The position numbers were made by a program, and so were the translations under genes. From contig CAYZCL010000010.1 in assembly GCA_964476595.1 (NCBI GenBank), positions 1-56,358 on the forward strand: a stretch of 56,358 bases of DNA. Direction: 5' to 3'. The DNA is from JALSRD01 sp964476595 (lineage in GTDB: Bacteria > Desulfobacterota > Desulfobacteria > Desulfobacterales > JALSRD01). The notes below the pieces were generated by a model, which worked only from the letters and a program-made list of their open reading frames with translations, did no database searches and was not told the DNA's origin. Below are positions 1 through 6,664 of the stretch, piece after piece. Position 1 is the stretch's first letter, and every line of letters begins with the position of its first letter.

Positions 1-300
1 ACGGCGGACACCCAACAGTTGTACAGCCACCCCCTGCACCCTTACACCAGGGCCCTTCTCTCGGCCGTCCCCATACCCGATCCGACGATCAAGCGCAAAC
101 GCATCGTGCTGGAGGGCGATGTCCCCAGCCCCCTTAATCCCCCATCAGGCTGCCACTTCCGGACACGCTGCCGTTTCGCCAGGCCCCTCTGCGCCGAGAC
201 CGAGCCGCCGCTGATCGATATCCGGGCGGGGCATGCCGCCGCCTGCCACTTCGTCTCCCCGGGCCAAGAGGACGGTCCAGAACAATCCGCTGCGCCTTGA
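1..300 (+). CDS. Oligopeptide/dipeptide ABC transporter ATP-binding protein, C-terminal end (partial)
   Basis: Only the last ~99 residues lie in the window; the reading frame is open from base 1 so the 5' end is missing. The visible part is the oligopeptide-transporter C-terminal extension that follows the ABC ATPase core in OppD/OppF and DppD/DppF proteins: a HPLHPYTRALLSAVP motif, then a GDVPSPLNPPSGCHF motif and a cysteine-containing CRFARPLC segment that in some relatives coordinates a metal cluster. The Walker motifs would be upstream. Inference: it is the last ATPase gene of a peptide-type importer operon. A solute-binding protein of the same transporter class is encoded at 13386-14909, but the two are not contiguous, so pairing is uncertain. 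Confidence 0.9.
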   Translation, partial: TADTQQLYSHPLHPYTRALLSAVPIPDPTIKRKRIVLEGDVPSPLNPPSGCHFRTRCRFARPLCAETEPPLIDIRAGHAAACHFVSPGQEDGPEQSAAP

Positions 301-510
301 CAGTCCGCTCGCCGCCGATAAGGCACAGCCATTACCGAGCCGATCTTTCCGTCATTGACTTTTCTGTAAACCGGGGCACATGCGCCCGGTGGAGGCAGCC
401 GATGCAGCGATTCGAGTACAGGTGTGCTTTCATCTGGGGAGAAACCGAAAGACATCGACGGAATACGGCCGGCAAGGCCGGGAACCGGCGACCGCAAACC
501 GGGTGGGGTT

Positions 511-975
511 CTACTTCAAGAGGCCGCTCGGGCCCGACTCCTGAGCCAGCCGCCGCACCAGCGCCTCGGCGGCTTCCATCAGCGCACCGCTGTCGTGCCC
601 GCCCTGGTAGCAGTCCACCAGGAAGACCGCGTGGGCCGCGGCCACCGCCGCATCCACCCGCTGGTCGTCGATGCAGTAGGCCCGGCCGACCCGGCCCAGC
701 GGGAAGTCCTGCTTGCCCCAGCACCCCGACACCCAGGGTACCACGGCCGGGTGCTCGATCAACAGGCGCACCGCGTTTTCGGCCCCCGCCACGGACCACA
801 GGAAAACCGGCGCACGGCGCGACAGCAGCTCCAGGGCGGCCGGCGCCGAGGGGCGCAGCGGCCGCCGGCCGCGGCGGTAAACGCCGGCCAGGGTGCCGTC
901 CACGTCCACCAGCACGGCGGCCGTCAGGGGGCGCTTCCCGTCCCAGGGTTTCCGCGTCAGGGCTCCAGCCGTCAT
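511..975 (-). CDS. HAD-like hydrolase (small, probable phosphatase fold)
   Basis: A 154-residue protein. The N-terminal half has the HAD motif I pattern (VLVDVDGTLAG, nucleophile Asp and acid/base Asp two residues later), followed by a hydrophobic strand ending FLWSVAG that could be motif II. A later VFLVDC could be the strand for a motif IV region. The cap domain is minimal. I chose the internal ATG (MTAGALTRKPW) because the longer frame upstream is proline/arginine-rich and unlike protein. The Shine-Dalgarno is weak (GGGGAAG). The gene stands alone, convergent to the ABC ATPase end. Substrate cannot be inferred; small HAD proteins of this kind include phosphatases of unknown substrate. Confidence 0.65.
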   Translation of the reverse strand: MTAGALTRKPWDGKRPLTAAVLVDVDGTLAGVYRRGRRPLRPSAPAALELLSRRAPVFLWSVAGAENAVRLLIEHPAVVPWVSGCWGKQDFPLGRVGRAYCIDDQRVDAAVAAAHAVFLVDCYQGGHDSGALMEAAEALVRRLAQESGPSGLLK

Positions 976-1423
976 TCGTCGATCTTCCCCTCTGCCGGCA
1001 GGCGGGTCGCCACCCGCAGCCGACCGTCTATTCCTATTGTCCGCCGTCGGGGCCGTCGACTGAAATGCTTTTGCGGCCGAGGTCTCCCCCTTTTCAGGGA
1101 AATTGCGGGACACCACCGGGCTTACAGGAAAACCGCCTGCCACCCGACCCGCCGGGGCGCACCCCGCCCCGCAGGCCGGCGGCCGGGTATTTTCGCCGAC
1201 GGTGCGGCACCAAATTCAAGGAGGCATCTCCAGCGGCCTGCCGCACTCGCCACAGGGACAAACCAATGTCGCGATGGATTGCCGACCTGGTGTAGTGAAA
1301 AAAAGCTCTCGGGCGATGAAAACGAACCGGCCGTCCTGGCCTACGGCGGCGACCAGCCCGCCAGGCGCCGCGGCACGGCGGTGCGCCCCGGCCTGTCCTG
1401 TGAGAGCGCGAACAGCGGGATGG
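976..1423. other. Intergenic stretch, mostly featureless, with a possible decayed Cys-containing mini-ORF
   Basis: No convincing gene. On the minus strand, roughly 1216-1360 can be read as a peptide ending in RELFFTTPG and CPCGECGRPLEMPP, which resembles the tail of a small zinc-ribbon protein. It has no ATG, GTG or TTG start in that frame before running into the 3' end of the CHC2 gene; a more start-like segment lies in another frame and ends at a TAG. It may be a gene remnant or chance. The rest is GC-rich with no clear promoter or terminator. Confidence 0.3.
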
Positions 1424-1783
1424 TCAGGCGGCGTGGCCGTCTTCTCCGGCGGCCAGGGGTTTTTGCGGCAGGGGGGTGAAATCGGCCACACCCAGGAAAT
1501 CGGCCAGGCGCTGCTGGGCCTCAATGAAGCCGCAGCGCTCGCGCAGCATGATCAGGTCGTAGATATCCCAGCCGCGGTTGCACTCACCCAGGCAGTGGAA
1601 GCGCACCTCGTCGCCGCCGTCCACATAGACCCGAAAGCTGCTCCCGGCGTCGGCGTGGAAGGGACAGGCCGAGCGGAAGCGCATCTTGCCCACGGGCTGG
1701 AACTCGACGTTCAACAGCCGGCTGGCGTAGTTCAGGATGGCCTCCAGATAGGCCACGGATTTCAGGTCTGCATAGGTATTCAT
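1424..1783 (-). CDS. Stand-alone CHC2 zinc-finger (DnaG N-terminal-like) protein
   Basis: A 119-residue protein built almost entirely of the zinc-binding domain found at the N-terminus of DNA primases. It has the CPFH dipeptide pair (Cys40, His43), the SFRVYVDGGDEVRFHC strand pair, and Cys64/Cys68 as remaining ligands, followed by a GWDIYDLIMLRERCGFIEAQQRLADFLG helical segment typical of what follows the CHC2 ribbon. There is no TOPRIM or primase catalytic domain, so it cannot be a primase by itself. The spacing of the last two cysteines is C-x3-C, not the usual C-x2-C. The start is the ATG of MNTYADLK, where similarity to the family begins. Inference: a DNA-binding accessory or a primase relic of mobile-element origin. 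Confidence 0.75.
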   Translation of the reverse strand: MNTYADLKSVAYLEAILNYASRLLNVEFQPVGKMRFRSACPFHADAGSSFRVYVDGGDEVRFHCLGECNRGWDIYDLIMLRERCGFIEAQQRLADFLGVADFTPLPQKPLAAGEDGHAA

Positions 1784-1965
1784 GTGAGATCCGGCCCTTT
1801 CCGGTGGCGGTTGGTTGTCTGCGTCCGACGGAACGCCGCCGCGCGGGGGCGGGACATCCCGGTTTTCTCTGATTATCGCGCCTTTGGCCGTAAATCTTGA
1901 GGCCGAAGGCGCCGCTTGGCCCCGCCGCGAAAAGCGGGCCGAAAATCCCATAAAAAATAAATAGC

Positions 1966-1993
1966 TTGCTTTCGGCCGAAAAGGTGTTAGCAT
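1966..1993 (+). promoter_or_regulatory. Predicted sigma-70 promoter of the cold-shock gene
   Basis: TTGCTT (-35), 16-bp spacer, TAGCAT (-10), lying in a locally AT-rich stretch. Transcription would start near 2000, giving a leader of about 120 nt before the csp start codon. Long untranslated leaders are usual for cspA-type mRNAs. The leader itself (2000-2119) shows no strong hairpin by eye. Confidence 0.5.
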
Positions 1994-2119
1994 AGGAACC
2001 ATCAACACGGCTTCGCCGGCAAGCGGCGGAGCGGTTTTTTTCTGAAGGAAGGCGTCATTTACAATGCAGCATCCTCCAGTTGAAAATTTTGAAATTTCAC
2101 AGGAAAGGAGGATGTCATC

Positions 2120-2320
2120 ATGGCCAACGGAACAGTCAAGTGGTTCAACGACCAGAAGGGGTTCGGCTTCATCGAACAGAAAGACGGCCCCGACGTTTTT
2201 GTCCACCACACCGCCATCAACGCCAGCGGCTTCAGAAGCCTGAGCGAGGGCGACGCGGTTTCCTTTGACATCGAGGACGGGACCAAGGGTCCCTCCGCCG
2301 CCAATGTCACGGTAAGCTGA
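2120..2320 (+). CDS. csp: Cold-shock protein (CspA family)
   Basis: A 66-residue single cold-shock domain. Both nucleic-acid-binding motifs are present: KGFGFIEQ (RNP1) and DVFVHHTAI (RNP2), and the N-terminus GTVKWFNDQKG is canonical. Members bind single-stranded RNA/DNA and act as RNA chaperones in the cytoplasm. The start has a strong AAAGGAGG ribosome-binding site. It is first in an island of RNA-handling genes (RRM protein, DEAD-box helicase, small basic protein), but is separated from them by a good intrinsic terminator, so it is probably a monocistronic transcript. Confidence 0.97.
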   Translation: MANGTVKWFNDQKGFGFIEQKDGPDVFVHHTAINASGFRSLSEGDAVSFDIEDGTKGPSAANVTVS

Positions 2321-2331
2321 TTTCAGTACGG

Positions 2332-2373
2332 GGGGCATGTCTCCGGTATGTCGGGACGTGCCCCTTTTTATTT
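2332..2373 (+). terminator. Intrinsic terminator after csp
   Basis: Stem GGGGCATGTC paired with GACGTGCCCC (one G-U pair), 13-nt loop, followed by TTTTTATTT. It lies 11 bases beyond the csp stop codon. Confidence 0.85.
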
Positions 2374-2563
2374 CAACAAGAGTGAATTCCGAAAAAGACG
2401 GACACCGGCACCACCCCGCCTTCCGCACCACCCTTCGGACACCTCACTCGCTGCCGGGTATCTTTCTCTGTCCTTGAACCACCATCGGCCCGCCCCGACG
2501 GGAGGCGCCGACGGCGCCCCGCGGCCCGCGCCGCCGGGTGAAGCCTGGCGAAAGGTATTTTGC

Positions 2564-2848
2564 ATGAACATCTACATTGGAAACCTGTCGTACGGAACCA
2601 CCGAGGAGACACTCGAGACGCTGTTCGCCGAGTACGGCGAAATCGCCAGCGTCAAGGTGATCAAGGACCGCTTCTCCGGCCGCCCGCGAGGGTTCGGATT
2701 CGTCGAGATGCCCAGCAACTCCGAGGCCGACCAGGCCATCAAGGCGCTCAACGGCAACCGCATCGACGGCAACAACATCAAAGTCCGACCCGCTGACTCG
2801 GGCGGGAAAAAACGCAGGAAAAAGCCCTTTCGCAGAAGGGGCTACTGA
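2564..2848 (+). CDS. RRM-type RNA-binding protein
   Basis: A 94-residue protein with one RNA recognition motif covering residues 1 to about 78: RNP2 IYIGNL at the N-terminus and RNP1 RGFGFVEM near residues 43-50. A short basic tail follows (KKRRKKPFRRRGY). This is the bacterial/cyanobacterial Rbp-like class of single-RRM proteins, often cold-responsive. The ATG was chosen because the RRM begins directly there; the upstream extension of the frame is low-complexity. It lies 23 bases before the DEAD-box helicase, so the two are likely co-transcribed and may act on the same RNAs. Confidence 0.93.
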   Translation: MNIYIGNLSYGTTEETLETLFAEYGEIASVKVIKDRFSGRPRGFGFVEMPSNSEADQAIKALNGNRIDGNNIKVRPADSGGKKRRKKPFRRRGY

Positions 2849-2871
2849 CCCAACAAAAGGAAAAAATCATT

Positions 2872-4143
2872 TTGAACTTCGACACATTTTCGTTCCACCC
2901 CCGCGTGGCGGCCGGTATCGCCGCCGCCGGGTACACCACCCCCACCCCCATCCAGGCGCAGGCCATGCCCGGCGTCATGCAGGGCCGTGACGTCATGGGA
3001 CTGGCCCAGACGGGCACCGGCAAGACGGCCGCCTTCGCGCTGCCGATCCTGCACCGCCTGGCCACAGGGCCACGCGGCGCCGTGCGCGCCCTGGTCGTGG
3101 CCCCCACCCGTGAACTGGCCGAACAGATCCACCAGGACTTCACGCGCCTGGGCGCCCGCACCGGCCTGCGCGGCACATCCGTCTACGGCGGCGTGGGCAT
3201 CACGCCCCAGGTGAAGTCCCTGCGGCGCGCCGACATCGTGGTGGCCTGCCCGGGCCGGCTGCTGGACCACATCGGCCGCGGCACCGTGGACCTCTCGCAG
3301 GTCGAGGTGCTGGTGCTCGACGAGGCCGACCAGATGTTCGACATGGGCTTCCTGCCGGACATCCGCCGCATCCTGACGCACCTGCCCGAGAAGGGCCGCC
3401 AGACGCTGCTGTTCTCGGCCACCATGCCGCCCCAGATCCGGCGCTTGGCCGGAGAGGTCCTGGACAGGGACCACCTGCGCGTGCAGGCCGGCCAGGACAC
3501 GCCCGCCGAGACCGTCAGCCACGCCTTCTACCCGGTGGCCAAGCACCTGAAGACCGCCCTGCTGCTGCGCCTGCTGGGCGACACGCCCACCGACGGTGTG
3601 CTGATCTTCACGCGCACCAAGCACCGCGCGAGGCAGTTGGACGGCAAGCTGGCCAAGGCCGGCTTCTCCTCGACCTCGCTGCAAGGCAACCTGTCGCAGT
3701 CGCGGCGCCGCGAGGCCATGGAGGGCTTCAAGTCCGGCAAGTATCAGGTGCTGGTGGCCACCGACATCGCTGCCCGCGGCATCGACGTCTCCAACGTCTC
3801 GCACGTCATCAACTACGACATCCCCGGCACGCCCGAGGCCTACATCCACCGCATCGGCCGCACCGGCCGGGCCGAGCGCAGCGGGCAGGCCTTCACCCTG
3901 ATCACCGACGAGGATCGGCAGATGGTGCACGCCATCCACGGCGCCGTGGGCGCGGCCGTTGAGCGGCGCACGATCGAGGGCTTCGACTACCGGGCGGCGG
4001 CCCCCCGCAGCGGCGCCGCCCCTGCGCGCAGGCCGCGCGGCCCGCGCAAACCCGGACGCAACCACGCCGCCGGGCGCGGCCGCCGCGGCGGCCGGCGTTC
4101 GGCCGAGGGCGCCTTCGCCTGGCTTTCCCCCCAGAAGGCCTAG
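2872..4143 (+). CDS. DEAD-box ATP-dependent RNA helicase (RhlE-like)
   Basis: A 423-residue cytoplasmic RNA helicase with all conserved motifs: Q-motif region (TTPTPIQAQAMP), Walker A AQTGTGKT, PTRELAEQI (Ia), DEAD (as VLDEADQMFDMGF), SAT, and the C-terminal helicase motifs (LIFTRTKH, ATDIAARGID, HRIGRTGR). The last ~50 residues are basic and Arg/Gly/Pro/Ala-rich, as in RhlE-type enzymes. The start is TTG with an AAAAGG site upstream; no ATG fits the conserved N-terminus. It follows the RRM gene and precedes a small Lys/Glu-rich protein gene. A likely role is in ribosome assembly or mRNA turnover in the cold. Confidence 0.95.
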   Translation: MNFDTFSFHPRVAAGIAAAGYTTPTPIQAQAMPGVMQGRDVMGLAQTGTGKTAAFALPILHRLATGPRGAVRALVVAPTRELAEQIHQDFTRLGARTGLRGTSVYGGVGITPQVKSLRRADIVVACPGRLLDHIGRGTVDLSQVEVLVLDEADQMFDMGFLPDIRRILTHLPEKGRQTLLFSATMPPQIRRLAGEVLDRDHLRVQAGQDTPAETVSHAFYPVAKHLKTALLLRLLGDTPTDGVLIFTRTKHRARQLDGKLAKAGFSSTSLQGNLSQSRRREAMEGFKSGKYQVLVATDIAARGIDVSNVSHVINYDIPGTPEAYIHRIGRTGRAERSGQAFTLITDEDRQMVHAIHGAVGAAVERRTIEGFDYRAAAPRSGAAPARRPRGPRKPGRNHAAGRGRRGGRRSAEGAFAWLSPQKA

Positions 4144-4202
4144 CCGAAAACGGCCCTTTGAGACAGGCGCATTTCGACAACCCCAACGCGGGAGGTGACG
4201 CA

Positions 4203-4361
4203 TTGGCAAGATCCCACTACTCGTTCAACAAGCGCCAGAAGGAACTGGCTAAGAAGAAAAAGCAGGAAGAAAAGCGCCAGCGCAGGCTGGCCAAGCGCAA
4301 CGCCGCGGCGGAGGAAGAAAAGGCGCCGGAGGACGGAGAGGACGCGGTCGCGGAGAGCTGA
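4203..4361 (+). CDS. Small basic coiled Lys/Glu-rich protein
   Basis: A 52-residue protein: a short head ARSHYSFNKRQKELAKKKKQ, then alternating Lys/Arg and Glu and an acidic tail. I use the TTG start because it has a strong GGAGGTG site at proper spacing and because the sequence from ARSHYSFNKRQKE onward looks protein-like, whereas the upstream extension does not. My recollection is that short proteins starting like this are common in Desulfobacterota and other environmental bacteria, often beside DEAD-box helicases or Csp genes; their function is unknown. The charge pattern suggests RNA or ribosome binding. Confidence 0.7.
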   Translation: MARSHYSFNKRQKELAKKKKQEEKRQRRLAKRNAAAEEEKAPEDGEDAVAES

Positions 4362-4642
4362 GCCGCGGCCGACTGCCGCAAGGGCCGTCGCAGATCCCCC
4401 GTTTCAACCCGGAAACCGTACCCGTCGCCGGTCTCCCCGTACGGCCAGCCACCGTCCGCGCTCCGGAGCCCCGGCGGCGATGTGCGGCCCACCCGGAGCG
4501 GCCGCCATGACGATCCCGCCCGAAAGGCTTGACAGCGCGCCCCCAAATGGTCTTACTTGACGGGACCGCCTGGCCAACCAGCCCGCGCCGGGACCCCTGG
4601 CGCGGGAGACACGGGACCCGTTGAAAAGGGGAGGTTTGCGAA

Positions 4643-6664
4643 ATGACGCCACCGCTGACGCGCCGCCGCTTCCGCTTCCAGCGTTTCGGCCGCACCAACC
4701 ACCTGCGCATCGACTCCTGGCAGGACCTGGAGGCGGTGCTGGAACTCGACGAGGCCCTGTGGGTGGCCACCACGGCCCCCACCGCCACCATCAACTGCGA
4801 CCCGGTGTTCCTGGACATGATGGACACCGACCGGGACGGTCGCCTGCGGGCCGACGAAATCAAGGCCGCCATCCGCTTCCTGTTCGAAAACCTGTCCGAC
4901 CACAGCGGCATCACACCCGGCAACACGCGCCTGGAACTGGGGGCCGTCGAGGGAGAGTCGGAAACCGGCGCGCGCATCCGCACCTCGGCCGGGAAGATCC
5001 TGCGGCGCAGCGGCAGCACGGCCGACAGCATCACCCTGGAAGAGGTGCGCGCCATCAAGACCGAGGTCCAGCAGGGCGGCCTGGACGAGGCCGGCATCGT
5101 GCTGCCCGAGGCCGCCGACGACGCGCGCATGCGCCGCTTCATCGAGGACATCATCGCCACGGTGGGCGGCCGGCCGCACCCGGCCGGCGCCGAGGGCATC
5201 GACCGCGAGTGCCTGGAACGCTTCCTGGAGGAGTGCCGGCAGTACCTGGACTGGCTGCGCCTGGCCGACCCGGCGGCGGGCGAGACGGCCTCCGAGATCC
5301 TGCCCCTGGGCGAGGCCACCCACGAGGCCTACGAACTCTTTCTGCGCCTGGACAGGAAAATCACCCAGTACTTCCTGCTGTGCAACATCCAGCGCATCGA
5401 CCCCGAGTTCCTGTCCCACGCCCTGTCGCCCGGCACCGACTCCCGCAGCACCAACCTGCTGGACGTCTCGACGGCCGAGTCCTTCCTGGCCGACGCCCCC
5501 CTGGCCTGGCCCGACAGCGAGGGGGTGCTCGACCTGTCGGGCGTCATCAACCGCTACTACAGCCGCGACCTGGAGCGTTTCACCACGCAGGTGCTGCAGC
5601 CGCTGCTGGGCGGCGAGGTGCGCCGCCTGGACCAGGCCGCCTGGCGGTCCGTGTGCGAACGCCTGCGGCCCTACCGGGAGTGGATGGCGTCCAAGCCCGA
5701 GGTCTCGGTGGACGGCATCGCGGACAGCGACGTCGCGCAGTACGTGGAGGACCCCTTCTTCGCCGACACGGCCGCGGCGCTCATCGAGGAGAGCCACCGC
5801 ACGGCCTTCGTGCTGGACAACATCCGCGAACTCGAGCGCCTGATCCTCTACCAGGCCTACATCCTGCCCTTCGTCAACAGCTTCGTCAGCTTCCCCCAGC
5901 TCTACGACCCCGACAGCCGCGCCCTGTTCGAAATGGGCACCCTGGTGATGGACGGACGCCACTTCACCCTGGCCGTCAAGGTGCTCGACCGCAAGCGCCA
6001 CGTGGAGTCCAGCACCGCCAGCGGCATCTTCGTGATGTACGCCGAGGTCTACGGCGAGGACCAGGAGAAGCTCTACGAGGTGGCCGTGCCGGTCACCTCG
6101 GGCAGCCGCGGCAACATCCGCGCCAACAAGTGGGGCATCTTCAACGACATTCACGGCAACGAGTGGCACGCCCAGGTGGTGCAGGTCATCGAAAACCCCA
6201 TCAGCCTGTCCGAGGCCGTGGCGCACCCCTTCGTGCGCGTGGCGCGCTCGATCATGTCGCGCCTGGAGAAGGTTTCGGCGGAGACCGAGCAGCAGCTGAG
6301 CTTGGGCGTGCTCAAGGACGGGGGCAAGAAAAAGGGCGACACCCGCCAGAAGGGCGGCGACATCTCGCCGGCCGGCCTGCTGGCCGGCGGGGGCGTGGCC
6401 CTTGCGGCCATGGGATCGTCGGTGGCCTTCATCACCCGCACCGCCGCCCAGCTGAGTCCCGGCATCATGCTGGGGGCCCTGCTGGCGGTGGTGCTGGCCA
6501 TGGTGGTGCCGGCGGCCATATCGGCTTTCTACAAGCTGTCCAGCCGCGACCTCTCCGCCATCCTGGAGGGCTCCGGATGGGGCGTCAACGCGCGCATGAA
6601 ACTCACCCGCCGACAGGCGCACACCTTCACCTACCGCCCGGCCCGCCCGTCCGGCCGTCCCTGA
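4643..6664 (+). CDS. Large EF-hand-containing protein with C-terminal membrane segments, function unknown
   Basis: A 673-residue protein. Residues 61-72 form a canonical calcium-binding EF-hand loop (Asp61, Asp63, Asp65, Gly66, Glu72). The long middle part is soluble and helical with no family I recognise. Two hydrophobic segments near residues 578-600 and 610-632 should anchor the C-terminus in the membrane, leaving a short basic cytoplasmic tail. No signal peptide is visible. The GAGGTTTGCGAAATG context supports the start. The last 34 bases overlap the end of the convergent glycosyltransferase-fusion gene. It does not appear to be in an operon. The EF-hand and membrane predictions are solid; any role in calcium response is inference. 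Confidence 0.85.
   Translation: MTPPLTRRRFRFQRFGRTNHLRIDSWQDLEAVLELDEALWVATTAPTATINCDPVFLDMMDTDRDGRLRADEIKAAIRFLFENLSDHSGITPGNTRLELGAVEGESETGARIRTSAGKILRRSGSTADSITLEEVRAIKTEVQQGGLDEAGIVLPEAADDARMRRFIEDIIATVGGRPHPAGAEGIDRECLERFLEECRQYLDWLRLADPAAGETASEILPLGEATHEAYELFLRLDRKITQYFLLCNIQRIDPEFLSHALSPGTDSRSTNLLDVSTAESFLADAPLAWPDSEGVLDLSGVINRYYSRDLERFTTQVLQPLLGGEVRRLDQAAWRSVCERLRPYREWMASKPEVSVDGIADSDVAQYVEDPFFADTAAALIEESHRTAFVLDNIRELERLILYQAYILPFVNSFVSFPQLYDPDSRALFEMGTLVMDGRHFTLAVKVLDRKRHVESSTASGIFVMYAEVYGEDQEKLYEVAVPVTSGSRGNIRANKWGIFNDIHGNEWHAQVVQVIENPISLSEAVAHPFVRVARSIMSRLEKVSAETEQQLSLGVLKDGGKKKGDTRQKGGDISPAGLLAGGGVALAAMGSSVAFITRTAAQLSPGIMLGALLAVVLAMVVPAAISAFYKLSSRDLSAILEGSGWGVNARMKLTRRQAHTFTYRPARPSGRP

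Noticed and set aside
1216..1524. Small zinc-ribbon ORF on the minus strand
   Set aside because: The tail CPCGECGRPL is suggestive, but no start codon fits and the front part overlaps the CHC2 gene; kept only as an intergenic note.
4553..6622. Long open frames antisense to real genes (also at 2842-4209, 7165-8388, 11526-12347, 48075-50483, 52991-56230)
   Set aside because: They are shadows caused by high GC at third positions; their translations are low-complexity and have no domain motifs, while the opposite strand carries recognisable proteins.
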